Made by a program: the position numbers and the translations under genes. From Streptomyces spinoverrucosus (GTDB lineage Bacteria > Actinomycetota > Actinomycetes > Streptomycetales > Streptomycetaceae), in NCBI RefSeq assembly GCF_015712165.1, contig NZ_JADPZX010000001.1:5096001-5160000 (forward strand): DNA of 64,000 bases. Direction: 5' to 3'. This document shows, piece by piece, positions 1-9,952 of the stretch (positions are counted from its first letter, which is position 1; each line of letters begins with the position of its first letter). A model generated the notes under the pieces. It had not been told where the DNA came from, ran no database searches, and saw only the letters and a list, made by a program, of their open reading frames with translations.

Positions 1-717
1 TCGTACGAGGTGAAGGCGCCGAGGGGCGCCAAACGGGTCCGCTCCCTGGCCATCGACCCCACCGACGGGCCGGACCGCACCTTCGAGGTGCCGTCGCAGC
101 CCACGCGCCTGCGCGGCGTGCGCTGTCTCTCCCGCCCGGCCTGGGGCGCCGACGAGTCCAAGCGCTACAAGGACGGCAAGGTCAACTCGCCCGAGCAGTA
201 CTACCCGTTGCAGACGATCACCGTCCACCACACCGCCACCCCCAACGCCGACCCCGACCCGGCGGCCACCGTGCGGAGCATCTACGAGTTCCACGCGATC
301 ACCAACGACTGGGGCGACATCGGCTACAACTTCCTGATCGACGAGGCCGGCGTCATCTACGAGGGCCGCTACTCCGGCGACGACGGCATCCCCGCCTTCG
401 ACCCGGACGGCAGGCTCGTCACCGCCTTCCACACCGCCGGCTTCAACTCCGGCAACCTCGGCATCGCCCTCCTCGGCACCCTCGACACCCGGGGCCCCAC
501 GCACGCCGCCAAGGCCTCCCTCACCCGGCTGATCAAGGTGATCGCCCGCTTCAAGGGCCTGGACCCGCGGGCGAGGACCACCTTCGTCAACCCGGTCAAC
601 GGCGTGACCAGGGACGTGCCGCTGGTCAGCGGCCACCGCGACTGGCTCCAGACCGACTGCCCGGGGCAGACCATGTACGACCTCCTCACCGAGGTACGCC
701 TGGCAGCCACCCGCTGA
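1..717 (+). CDS. Peptidoglycan-recognition-type N-acetylmuramoyl-L-alanine amidase, 5' partial
   Basis: The reading frame is open to the left edge, so the true start lies outside the window; a GTG at 10 is only an internal possibility. The visible 238 residues hold a PGRP/amidase_2 domain. Candidate zinc ligands are the His of TVHHTATPN, the His of SGHRDW and the Cys of TDCPG, and GYNFLIDEAGVIYEGR is the family core strand. Such enzymes cleave the amide bond between N-acetylmuramic acid and the L-Ala of the stem peptide, usually outside the membrane. A signal peptide cannot be judged because the N-terminus is missing. The next gene is 72 bp downstream behind its own likely promoter, so this is probably the end of its transcription unit. 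The family call is firm; the substrate is inferred. Confidence 0.85.
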   Translation, partial: SYEVKAPRGAKRVRSLAIDPTDGPDRTFEVPSQPTRLRGVRCLSRPAWGADESKRYKDGKVNSPEQYYPLQTITVHHTATPNADPDPAATVRSIYEFHAITNDWGDIGYNFLIDEAGVIYEGRYSGDDGIPAFDPDGRLVTAFHTAGFNSGNLGIALLGTLDTRGPTHAAKASLTRLIKVIARFKGLDPRARTTFVNPVNGVTRDVPLVSGHRDWLQTDCPGQTMYDLLTEVRLAATR

Positions 718-749
718 CCTGCGCGGATCGGTCAGCCTCCTTCGACCGT

Positions 750-755
750 TAGGCT
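750..755 (+). promoter_or_regulatory. Candidate -10 box (TAGGCT) of the ABC-F gene
   Basis: TAGGCT fits the TAgnnT -10 pattern of Streptomyces housekeeping (HrdB-type) promoters and lies 34 bp before the ATG at 790. No convincing -35 hexamer is visible at 17-18 bp spacing, so the call rests on the -10 and its position only. Confidence 0.35.
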
Positions 756-789
756 GGGAGGCTGACCGATCCCCGCGAGCAGGAGCGAA

Positions 790-2598
<1,809 letters not shown>

Positions 2599-2640
2599 AC
2601 CCCGTGAAGGGGGCGTGAAGGAGCGTAACGAGGGCATCAC

Positions 2641-2679
2641 GGGCCGGTCCTCCCTTGGGAACAGGGGCGGATCCGGCCC
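2641..2679 (+). terminator. Hairpin after the ABC-F gene
   Basis: GGGCCGG at 2641-2647 pairs with CCGGCCC at 2673-2679, and the flanking CAC/GTG can extend the stem with one bulge. It sits 43 bp past the ABC-F stop. As is usual in Streptomyces there is no T-tract, so termination is inferred from position and stem strength. Confidence 0.5.
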
Positions 2680-2790
2680 GGTGCTCTGTCGGTGCCGGGT
2701 GATACAAAGGGCCGTCTGAGAAGCATGGGTGTGGCGGAAACGGAGCGCCGTCGGGCGCGGCGCCACATCGGTCACAAGGGGGAACCGCTG

Positions 2791-4587
2791 ATGACCCAGC
2801 CACCCAATCAGCCGCCGGGTGGCGGCTTCGGCGCGCCACAGGACCAGCCGCCCGCCGGCGGCTTCGGCGCTCCGCAGGATCCGCGGCAGGCCGGCGGTTT
2901 CGGTGCGCCGCAGGACCCACGGCAGGGCACACCCCCACCGCCGCCCCAGCCTCCGGCGCAGCCCCCGCAGGGCCCGCCGCAGCCGGGTTACGGCTATCCG
3001 CAGCAGCCCGGTCCGTACGGGCAGCCCCAGCAGCCGGGGCCGTACAACACCCCGGGCCCGTACGGTCAGCCGCAGTCGCCGGGGCCGTACGGTCAGCCCG
3101 GTTACGGCTACCCGCAGCCCCAGTACCCCGGCGCCCCCGGCACGCCCCCCGGCTCCGGCTCGCGCAACCCCTTCCGGGGCAAGCCCGCCCTGGCCGTCGG
3201 TGCCGCGGTGGCCGCGTTGCTGGTGATCGGCGGCACCGTCTACGCCGTGACCAGCGGCGGCGACGACAAGAAGCCGGTCGCCGAGCAGAGCGACGACGCC
3301 AAGCCCTCAGCCTCCGACGCCCCGGTCAACCCCGGTGACGGCAGCGGCGACGGCGGCGCCGACCCGGACAACCTCAACGAGGGCCGCAAGCCGGGCGAGG
3401 CGCGGGTGCTCTGGTACAAGGAGGCGCCCGACGCGCCCGGTTCCGGCGCCAACGCCCCCGGCATGTGGATCACCGACAAGACGGCGGTGAAGGCCGCGTA
3501 CAAGGAGCTCGTCGCCTACAACGTCGGCGACGGCAACCCTACTTGGGAAACCATCGCCTTCCCGCAGGAGATCTGCGCGGTCACCCAGCAGAAGACGGCC
3601 GACGACAAGATCGTCGTGGCGTACAAGAACGGCTCCAGCAGCCGCGCGGAGTGCAACCAGCTTCAGCTGATCGACCTCAACACCGGTGAGAAGGGCTGGA
3701 GCGGCGAGGTCGAGGACGGCGCGCTGTTCGACAGCACGCTCACCGTCGAGCTGACCCTGGCCGGCAACACGCTGATGGTGGGCCGCTCGCAGTCCGGCAC
3801 GGCGTACGACGTCACCAACGGCAAGAAGCTGTTCGACAAGAAGAAGTACGGCGACGCCTGCTTCCCGACCGCGTTCGCGGGCGGCAGCCGACTGGTCTCC
3901 GTCGCGTCCTGCGGCGCGGCCACGGACAACGAGCACGACGAGATCCAGGAGCTGGACCCGAGGACCGGCAAGGTCAAGTGGACCCGGGCCTTCGACAAGG
4001 GCTGGCGGGTCATGCGCACGTACTCCCTCGACCCGCTGGTGGTCTACAGCACCAACGAGGACAAGAACGCCTGGAACATCTCCACCCTGGACGCCAAGGG
4101 CGCCTTCCGTTCCCAGGTCAAGGTCGACGAGGACTTCGCGCCCGACTGCGGCTGGTCCGTGCTCCAGCGCAACCTCACCGGCTGCAAGGGCGTCGCCGCC
4201 GACGCCGGCACCCTCTACCTGCCCACCGAGGCCACCGGCGGCGCCAACGAGGTCGTCGCGATCAACCTCGCCGACGGCAAGGAGAAGTGGCGGGTGAAGT
4301 CCCCCGCCGACGAGACGATGCTGCCGCTGCGGGTCGAGGGCGGGAAGCTCATCGCGTACGTCGAGCCGTCGTACGACGCGGGCGGCCAGATCGTGTCCGT
4401 GCCGACGACCGGCAGTAGCCACCAGCCGACGAAGCTGCTGCAGAACCCCACGAGCGCGGCGGAGGTCGAGGACGGCTTCTTCTCGCGGGACATCGCGTGG
4501 GTGGACGGCCGCTTCTACATCTCCACCACCCGGCTGTCCGGCGAGGACGAGGCCAAGGAGAAGCTCATGCTCGCCTACGGCAAGTGA
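2791..4587 (+). CDS. Membrane-anchored PQQ-like beta-propeller protein, copy 1
   Basis: The 598-residue protein starts at ATG 2791, with an AAGGGGGA ribosome site just upstream; an in-frame extension upstream lacks such a site. Residues 1-130 are a Pro/Gln/Gly/Tyr-rich tail with repeated GGFGAPQD and GPYGQP units, probably cytosolic and disordered. One membrane span follows at about 132-153 (ALAVGAAVAALLVIGGTVYAV). Residues from about 190 on form a repeat domain with strand motifs such as LIDLNTGEKGW and VVAINLADGKEKWRV, typical of PQQ-like (WD-type) beta-propellers. The propeller would face outside the membrane. It is followed 49 bp later by a paralog of the same layout. Pro-rich N-terminal tails of this kind are common on Streptomyces membrane proteins, including kinase-linked ones. 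Neither PQQ binding nor enzymatic activity can be shown; a binding, sensing or assembly role is only a guess. Confidence 0.85.
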   Translation: MTQPPNQPPGGGFGAPQDQPPAGGFGAPQDPRQAGGFGAPQDPRQGTPPPPPQPPAQPPQGPPQPGYGYPQQPGPYGQPQQPGPYNTPGPYGQPQSPGPYGQPGYGYPQPQYPGAPGTPPGSGSRNPFRGKPALAVGAAVAALLVIGGTVYAVTSGGDDKKPVAEQSDDAKPSASDAPVNPGDGSGDGGADPDNLNEGRKPGEARVLWYKEAPDAPGSGANAPGMWITDKTAVKAAYKELVAYNVGDGNPTWETIAFPQEICAVTQQKTADDKIVVAYKNGSSSRAECNQLQLIDLNTGEKGWSGEVEDGALFDSTLTVELTLAGNTLMVGRSQSGTAYDVTNGKKLFDKKKYGDACFPTAFAGGSRLVSVASCGAATDNEHDEIQELDPRTGKVKWTRAFDKGWRVMRTYSLDPLVVYSTNEDKNAWNISTLDAKGAFRSQVKVDEDFAPDCGWSVLQRNLTGCKGVAADAGTLYLPTEATGGANEVVAINLADGKEKWRVKSPADETMLPLRVEGGKLIAYVEPSYDAGGQIVSVPTTGSSHQPTKLLQNPTSAAEVEDGFFSRDIAWVDGRFYISTTRLSGEDEAKEKLMLAYGK

Positions 4588-4636
4588 CGCGCCCCGCCCA
4601 CTCGTTCCGTCCCCATCTCCCCGAGGTACCCACGTC

Positions 4637-6445
4637 ATGACCCAGCCGCCGCCCCCGCCGCCCAACCAGCCCCCGCAGGGGGGTGGGTTCGGCTCGCCCC
4701 AGCCCCAGCCCCAGGACCAGCCGCCGCAGCAGCCGCCCGCCTTCGGTGCGCCGCAGCCGCCGAGTACGCCGCCCGGGCCGCCGCAGCAGCCGGGGGCCGG
4801 TTACGGATATCCCCAGCCGCCTCAGGGGCAGCCGCAGCCCGGGTACGGGTATCCGCAGGCCCCGCCGTCGCCTCCGCAGCAGGCCGGGTACGGCTATCCG
4901 GGGGCGCCGCAGCCGCCGGGGCCGTACGGGCAGCAGCCCGGCTACGGCTACCAGCAGCCGACCGTGCCGCTGCACCCGCAGGCGGGTCAGCCCGGGCAGG
5001 CGGGCGGTGGGCGGAAGTTCAACGCGCAGGTGGCCATCATCGTGGCCGCCGTCGTGGCGATCGCGCTGATCATCGGCGGGGGTGTCTGGTACTCGAAGTC
5101 GTCCGGTGCGGGCGGCAAGGACGACACCGCAAGCTCCAGCGGGGGAACCGGCGACGGCAAGGGCGGTGCCGAGGGCCCGTCCAAGGGCACCGAGAAGGTG
5201 CCGGCCGACCCGAACTCCGAGGTGCTGTTCCAGATTCCGCGGCCCAAGGTCGACAAGGACGACTCCGTCGTCGTCACCGGCTCCTGGCTCACCGACAAGG
5301 TGTACGCCAAGACCGGTGTCGCCGAGATCGTCGGCTACGACCGGGACAAGGGCACGAAGCTGTGGACGATTCCGCTGCCCGGGCCGGTGTGCGAGGCCAC
5401 TCAGCACGTGACCGCGGACGGCAGGACGGCCGTCGTCTTCCAGCCCAAGATGCCCGCAAAGAACTCCTCCGAGGGGTGCAGCCAGGTCGCGGCGATCGAC
5501 CTGAACGCGGGCAAGAAGCTGTGGACAGAGATCGCCACGTCCGGTGACCAGCCGATCCACTTCGACAACGTCACCGTCAGCGGGAGCACGGTCGCCGTGG
5601 GCAGCACGAGTGGCGGTGCCGCGTTCGACATCAGCAGCGGCAAGTCTCTGTGGACGCCGAAGCCCGCGGACACCTGCTACGACGCCGGGTACGGCGGGGG
5701 CGCGAAGCTGGTCGCGGTGCGCAAGTGCGGGCAGTTCGAGGCGCGGGAGATTCACATCCAGACCATCGACCCGAAGTCCGGGAAGGTGATCTCGGAGTAC
5801 AAGATGGCCAAGGGCATCGAGTACGCCAGTGTGGTGTCGACCGATCCGCTGGTGGTGGCGGCCGACGTGGGTGACTCGGCCGGGGACGGCAGCGGCATCT
5901 CGGACTTCTTCTCCGTCGACAACAAGACGGGGAAGCTGCGGGCGCGGATCTCGGCGCCGGGTGACTCCTATGCCGCCGAGTGCGACGGGATCTCGCGGAT
6001 CGAGGAGTGCTCGGGGCTGGCGGTCGGCAACGACCGGCTGTATGTGCCGACGGAGGAGCAGGACAGCTCCGGTGACCTCGGCCGGACCAACTCGGTCGTC
6101 GTGTTCGATCTGGCGAGCGGGAAGCAGACCGGGCAGCGGGCGGACGCGGGGGACGGGTACACGATGACGCCGTTGCGGATGGACGGCGGGAACGTGATCG
6201 CGTACAAGAGCGGGCCGTACGACAAGGGTGGGCAGATCGTCAGCATTGACGGCGGTAGCTTCGAGCAGGTCAAGCTGATGGAGAACCCGGGGACCGATTC
6301 GGTGCGGGACGTGGAGTCGGGGAAGGAGCCGGGGTACGGCGAAGTGCTCTACTCGCAGGGGCGGTTGTACATGTCCGAGGTGTATGCCAGTGGGTCGAGT
6401 TCGGGGGACAAGTACCTTGCCATTGCGTTCGGGGTGAAGGGCTGA
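4637..6445 (+). CDS. Membrane-anchored PQQ-like beta-propeller protein, copy 2
   Basis: The 602-residue protein repeats the layout of the preceding gene: a Pro/Gln-rich tail with GYGYPQ repeats (residues 1-127), a membrane span at about 130-152, a Ser/Gly linker, and a beta-propeller with blade motifs GTKLWTIPLP, GKKLWTEIA and GKSLWTPK. The C-terminal half aligns with copy 1 by eye (for example GGQIVS and a closing LAIAFG against LMLAYG), so the pair looks like an old tandem duplication. The start is ATG 4637, with GAGG about 11 bp upstream. The 49-bp gap suggests one operon. A strong hairpin at 6465-6492 ends it. The function is not known. Confidence 0.85.
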   Translation: MTQPPPPPPNQPPQGGGFGSPQPQPQDQPPQQPPAFGAPQPPSTPPGPPQQPGAGYGYPQPPQGQPQPGYGYPQAPPSPPQQAGYGYPGAPQPPGPYGQQPGYGYQQPTVPLHPQAGQPGQAGGGRKFNAQVAIIVAAVVAIALIIGGGVWYSKSSGAGGKDDTASSSGGTGDGKGGAEGPSKGTEKVPADPNSEVLFQIPRPKVDKDDSVVVTGSWLTDKVYAKTGVAEIVGYDRDKGTKLWTIPLPGPVCEATQHVTADGRTAVVFQPKMPAKNSSEGCSQVAAIDLNAGKKLWTEIATSGDQPIHFDNVTVSGSTVAVGSTSGGAAFDISSGKSLWTPKPADTCYDAGYGGGAKLVAVRKCGQFEAREIHIQTIDPKSGKVISEYKMAKGIEYASVVSTDPLVVAADVGDSAGDGSGISDFFSVDNKTGKLRARISAPGDSYAAECDGISRIEECSGLAVGNDRLYVPTEEQDSSGDLGRTNSVVVFDLASGKQTGQRADAGDGYTMTPLRMDGGNVIAYKSGPYDKGGQIVSIDGGSFEQVKLMENPGTDSVRDVESGKEPGYGEVLYSQGRLYMSEVYASGSSSGDKYLAIAFGVKG

Positions 6446-6464
6446 GGGGTTGGGGGCTGGGGGC

Positions 6465-6492
6465 TGAGGGGCGTTCGGTTCAACGCCCCTCA
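6465..6492 (+). terminator. Strong hairpin terminator after the beta-propeller pair
   Basis: TGAGGGGCGTT (6465-6475) and AACGCCCCTCA (6482-6492) form a perfect 11-bp stem with a 6-base loop, 19 bp after the stop codon. The G-rich stretch before it carries GGGGCTG repeats. Confidence 0.8.
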
Positions 6493-6720
6493 ACACCCTG
6501 GAATGAGAGGAATTTCGGCGATCTGGGGCACTTCTCACGAGTAGGGGCAGCGCGACGTCGAACAAGCGTGTAGCTTCCGGGGTCATGACGGGCGTCGAAG
6601 CCGGGGGGCTGTCGTCCGGGGGGCTGTACGTGGTGTGTTCGGTGTTTGTTCTGGGTCTGTCCGTGGGGACCTTTGGGCATCCATAGTGGGCGTCCATTGG
6701 GGGGACTGGGGGGTTGCTCG

Positions 6721-7410
6721 ATGGGAGTGCGGCTCATGGTGGTCGACGACCACCGATTGCTCGCCGAGGCGTTGGCCTCGGCGCTGAAGCTGCGGGGGCA
6801 CCGGGTGCTGGCCGCGGCGGCGCCGGCCGCGGGGGCGGCGGAGCTGGTGATCGCGCGGGCGCCGGAGGTGTGTCTGTGGGGGACGGCCACGCCGGCGGAG
6901 GCGGGGGCGTTCGATCCTGTGGTGCGGGTCAAGCGGGAGCGGGGGCAGGTGGCGGTGCTGGTGCTGGGGCCGGTGCCCAGTCCTCGGGGGATCGCGGCGG
7001 CGTTCGCTGCGGGGGCGTCCGGCTATGTGCGGCACGACGAGCGGATCGAGGGGGTGGAGCGGGCGATCATGAAGGCGCGGGCGGGGGAGGCGGCGGTGGC
7101 GCCGCAGTTGTTGCAGGGGGCGTTCGGGGAGCTGCTGAATCCTGCGGCGCAGCCGGATGATGAGGGGCAGCGGTTGTTGCAGATGCTGACGCCTCGGGAG
7201 GTGGAGGTGTTGGTGCGGGTGGCGGACGGGGAGGATACGCGGCTGATCGCCGCGGGGATGGGGATCGCGCCGTCGACTGCTCGGACGCATGTGCAGCGGG
7301 TGCTGATGAAGTTGGGGGTGGGGTCGCGGTTGGAGGCGGCGGCGTTGGCTGCGCGTACGGGGTTGCTGGATCGGGCGGGGTCGGTGGCGCGTGGGGCTGG
7401 TGAGGGGTGA
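6721..7410 (+). CDS. LuxR/NarL-type response regulator with a degenerate receiver domain
   Basis: The 229-residue protein has a receiver-like N-terminus (MVVDDHRLLAEALA) and a C-terminal LuxR helix-turn-helix (LTPREVEVLVRVADGED, then STARTHVQRVLMKLG). The acidic pair DD at residues 9-10 is present, but where the phosphoacceptor Asp is expected (about residue 53) the sequence reads EVCLWGTATP with no Asp, so ordinary phosphotransfer looks impossible. The Lys near the receiver's end is also absent (GYVRHDERI). The start is ATG 6721 behind a G-rich ribosome site; an upstream in-frame TTG region is unlikely. No histidine kinase is adjacent. It is related to the intact regulator at 13952, and both are probably DNA-binding. 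Control by ligand, partner or abundance is inferred. Confidence 0.85.
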   Translation: MGVRLMVVDDHRLLAEALASALKLRGHRVLAAAAPAAGAAELVIARAPEVCLWGTATPAEAGAFDPVVRVKRERGQVAVLVLGPVPSPRGIAAAFAAGASGYVRHDERIEGVERAIMKARAGEAAVAPQLLQGAFGELLNPAAQPDDEGQRLLQMLTPREVEVLVRVADGEDTRLIAAGMGIAPSTARTHVQRVLMKLGVGSRLEAAALAARTGLLDRAGSVARGAGEG

Positions 7411-7427
7411 GGGGTGAGGGGTGAGGG
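7401..7427 (+). repeat. 7-bp tandem repeat across the stop codon
   Basis: TGAGGGG occurs three times in tandem (7401-7421) and then partially to 7427. The stop TGA (7408-7410) is the start of the second unit, so the repeat spans the end of the regulator gene. Confidence 0.8.
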
Positions 7428-7506
7428 TGCCGTGCCTGCGGCGGCCTGTGGTTGTGGGTGCGGGGTGCTGTAGCGCCTGGCGCCGGGTGGTGGGTCGGGG
7501 CCGCGC

Positions 7507-7598
7507 CGGGGGGTGTCCGTCCTCGGAACGGCGCGGAATCGGTCATCTACAAAGGTGCCCGGGTTGACGCGCCAACCGCTGCGGGCGGACACCCCCCG
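7507..7598. repeat. Perfect 13-bp inverted repeat with 66-nt spacer
   Basis: CGGGGGGTGTCCG (7507-7519) and CGGACACCCCCCG (7586-7598) are exact reverse complements. The spacer contains a smaller stem, GGTT/AACC around GACGCGCC. It could be the closing stem of a small structured RNA on either strand, or the trace of a small element. No function is established. Confidence 0.6.
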
Positions 7599-7687
7599 AC
7601 ACGGCCCCTTCCGTGCGTGGGCGAGTGCGCTGTCGCCGTGGCGGCACGGGTGGGCGCAGCGGCACCCCGTTGCGCCGGGTTGCGCCA

Positions 7688-7719
7688 CGCCCCCGGCCTC
7701 AGCCGCAGTGCCGGGGGCG
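7688..7719. terminator. Bidirectional hairpin between convergent genes
   Basis: CGCCCCCGGC (7688-7697) pairs perfectly with GCCGGGGGCG (7710-7719) around a 12-base loop. It lies 33 bp beyond the stop of the leftward membrane-protein gene and could end transcription from both sides. Confidence 0.6.
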
Positions 7720-7751
7720 GGTCAGCGGGTGGGGCGGGGACTGGCCTGCGG

Positions 7752-8072
7752 TTACTCCTTGGGGGTGTCCTCCGGAGTGATCGGTGGGGGTGGCGGAGCC
7801 GTGGGGCGGAGTTTTAGCCAGGTTAGGAAGAAGAGGCCTAGGAGCAGCATGCCCAGGCCTGTCCAGAGGTTGATGTTGACGCCTTCGGCCTTGTCGATCG
7901 CCGCCTGGTCGTCCGTGAGGCCGACGATCGTGACGATGACGCCGTAGACGACGAAGAGGCCGCCGATGATGCGGCGGATGTCGAAGAGGCGGGCGGCCGT
8001 CGCGGACTTGCTCTCCAGTTCGGTGACTTCGCGCTGGACGTCACGTTCGGAGTACTCGTGGTGCTCTGACAT
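7752..8072 (-). CDS. Small two-span membrane protein
   Basis: The 106-residue protein begins with a charged, probably helical segment (YSERDVQREVTELESKSA), then has two predicted membrane spans, about residues 35-53 (IIGGLFVVYGVIVTIVGLT) and 70-88 (LWTGLGMLLLGLFFLTWL), and ends in a Pro-rich tail. It lies 22 bp downstream of the sugar symporter gene on the same strand, so the two are probably co-transcribed. It could be an accessory subunit, as small membrane proteins beside SSS symporters often are, but no known domain can be named. Start ATG 8072. Confidence 0.8.
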   Translation of the reverse strand: MSEHHEYSERDVQREVTELESKSATAARLFDIRRIIGGLFVVYGVIVTIVGLTDDQAAIDKAEGVNINLWTGLGMLLLGLFFLTWLKLRPTAPPPPPITPEDTPKE

Positions 8073-8094
8073 GGTTTTCTCGATCCTCCCGCGG

Positions 8095-9774
8095 TCAGAA
8101 AGAGAACGGGATGTAGCAGGCGGCGGCCAGGATTACCGCGCCCCAGCCGAGCAGTGCCGGTTTGCGGTACCAGGCGTCGTCGCCCTCGGCGGGCGGCTCG
8201 GCCATGCCGGGGGAGCGGGTGCCGTAGACGAGGCCCTGGAGGTCGGCCATGGGCTTGGGGGCTGTGAAGAGGGAGACCGCCACCATGACTACCGCGCCGG
8301 CGACGAAGCCCGCGATCGCGGAGACGAAGTTGGCGCCCTGGTCGGAGGGGATGTCGATGATGCCCTCCTTGTAGATGACGAAGTAGTTGATCATTGCCGC
8401 TGTGGTGCCTGCCAGGAGGCCCCAGAAGCCCGACTTCATCGACGCGCGCTTCCAGAACATGCCGATGATGAAGACGACGAACATCGGGACGTTGAAGAAG
8501 GAGAACAGCGTCTGGAGGTACGCCATGATGTTCGAGAAGGACGCCGCCAGGAACGCCGTGCCGATGGAGGCCAGGACGCCGACTGCCGTGATGATGCGGC
8601 CGAAGCGGACGTAGTAGGTGTCGTCGCGGCCCCGGACTACGTAGCGCGCCCAGATGTCGTTGGTGAAGACGGTGTTGAACGATGACACGTTGGCCGCCAT
8701 GCCTGCCATGAACGCCGCCAGCAGGCCCGTCACCGCGATGCCGAGGACGCCGTTGGGGAGCAGGTCCTGCATCAGGTACGGGATGGCGTCGTTGTACTGG
8801 TAGCCCGACTCGGGTGTGCCGAACCGGGGGATCAGCGCGGCGGCGACCAGGCCGGGGATCATCACCAGGAAGACGATGAAGATCTTCGGGAACGCGGCGA
8901 TCAGCGGGGTGCGCTGGGCGGCGGAGAGGTTCTTGGCGGACAGGGCGCGCTGGACCTCCGCGAAGTTCGTGGTCCAGTAGCCGAAGGAGAGCACGAAGCC
9001 CAGGCCCAGGACGATGGTGAGCCAGTTCGCGCCGAGCGGGTTGGCGTCGCCGATGCCCGTGCCGCTCCAGGCCGTCATGAAGTCGTCGCCGTGGCTGGCG
9101 GTGAGGGTGTCGGACAGGCCGTCCCAGCCGCCGACCTTCTTCAGGCCCAGCACCGTGATCGGGATCAGGGCGGCGAGGATCACGAAGAACTGCAGGACTT
9201 CGTTGTAGATCGCGGAGGAGAGGCCGCCGAGGGTGATGTAGGCGAGGACGAAGAAGCCCGCCACGACGATCGCCAGCCACTGCGGCCAGCCCAGCAGTGC
9301 CTCGACGACGATGGCGAGGGCGTAGAGGTTGACGCCCGAGATGAGGATGGCGGCGAAGGCGAACAGGATCGAGCTGAGCAGGTGCGCCGACTTGTCGAAG
9401 CGCAGGAGCAGGAACTCGGGGACCGAGCGGACCTTGCTGCCGTAGTAGAAGGGCATCATCACCAGGCCGAGGAAGACCATGGCGGGGATGGCGCCGATCC
9501 AGTACCAGTGGGTGGTGTAGACGCCGTACTGCGCGCTGTTGGCGGCCATGCCGAGGATCTCGGTGGCGCCCAGGTTGGCCGCGATGAACGCGAGGCCCGT
9601 GACCCAGGCGGGCAGGGAGCGGCCGGAGAGGAAGAAGTCGAGGCTGGTCCTGACCGACTGGCGGGCGGCGAAGCCGATGCCGAGGACGACGACGAAGTAG
9701 ATGCCGAGGATCGTGTAGTCGAGCCAGTTGGTGGGGAGCCGTAGCTCTGCGGACAGATATGTGGGGGTTTCCAT
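8095..9774 (-). CDS. Sodium:solute symporter (SSS family), probable sugar/galactose uptake
   Basis: The 559-residue integral membrane protein has the SSS/SLC5 layout, with about 13-14 hydrophobic segments. The diagnostic segments include IAANLGATEILGMAANSAQ, YYGSKVRSVPEFLLLRF and MPYLMQ-like loops before GLLAAFMAG. The nearest characterised relatives by pattern are Vibrio SGLT-type sugar/sodium symporters. It is divergent from galT, with a shared 178-bp intergenic region, which supports galactose or another hexose as substrate (inference). The ATG at 9774 follows a GCGAG-like ribosome site; a GTG at 9780 is a possible alternative. A small membrane protein follows in the same operon. Confidence 0.88.
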   Translation of the reverse strand: METPTYLSAELRLPTNWLDYTILGIYFVVVLGIGFAARQSVRTSLDFFLSGRSLPAWVTGLAFIAANLGATEILGMAANSAQYGVYTTHWYWIGAIPAMVFLGLVMMPFYYGSKVRSVPEFLLLRFDKSAHLLSSILFAFAAILISGVNLYALAIVVEALLGWPQWLAIVVAGFFVLAYITLGGLSSAIYNEVLQFFVILAALIPITVLGLKKVGGWDGLSDTLTASHGDDFMTAWSGTGIGDANPLGANWLTIVLGLGFVLSFGYWTTNFAEVQRALSAKNLSAAQRTPLIAAFPKIFIVFLVMIPGLVAAALIPRFGTPESGYQYNDAIPYLMQDLLPNGVLGIAVTGLLAAFMAGMAANVSSFNTVFTNDIWARYVVRGRDDTYYVRFGRIITAVGVLASIGTAFLAASFSNIMAYLQTLFSFFNVPMFVVFIIGMFWKRASMKSGFWGLLAGTTAAMINYFVIYKEGIIDIPSDQGANFVSAIAGFVAGAVVMVAVSLFTAPKPMADLQGLVYGTRSPGMAEPPAEGDDAWYRKPALLGWGAVILAAACYIPFSF

Positions 9775-9847
9775 ACGCACTCGCTTCGTTGCGTGAACTG
9801 ATCCGGAGCGGAACCTACGCCTGGGCGTTCGCTAATTGAACACTTCT

Positions 9848-9921
9848 GTTGTGGAGCTTTGATTGATTGTGATGTTGACTGACGTGGTGAGTTGTGTTTT
9901 GGTGTGTTGAGTTCTGTTGGA
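9848..9921 (+). promoter_or_regulatory. Hexamer-repeat control region of the gal operon (galP1-like)
   Basis: Related hexamers occur close together: GTTGTG at 9848 and 9891, GTTGAC at 9874, GTTGAG at 9906, GTTCTG at 9911 and GTTGGA at 9916. The S. lividans/S. coelicolor gal operon promoter galP1 is known to have a complex operator of direct hexamer repeats mediating galactose induction and glucose repression, and this region has the same position and style. The region is clearly A+T-richer than its surroundings. Which repeats bind a repressor, and whether the divergent symporter is also controlled, is inferred. Confidence 0.55.
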
Positions 9922-9952
9922 TGGGTGGGTGGCTCGGAATGGGGAGTCCGCG

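Larger units (their letters stand above)
7411..7751. other. Non-coding interval between convergent genes
   Basis: This 341-bp stretch between two converging genes shows no credible coding frame. It holds the end of the 7-bp repeat, a perfect 13-bp inverted repeat with a long spacer (7507-7598), a short hairpin CACGG/CCGTG at about 7601-7616, and a terminator-like stem at 7688-7719. Confidence 0.6.
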
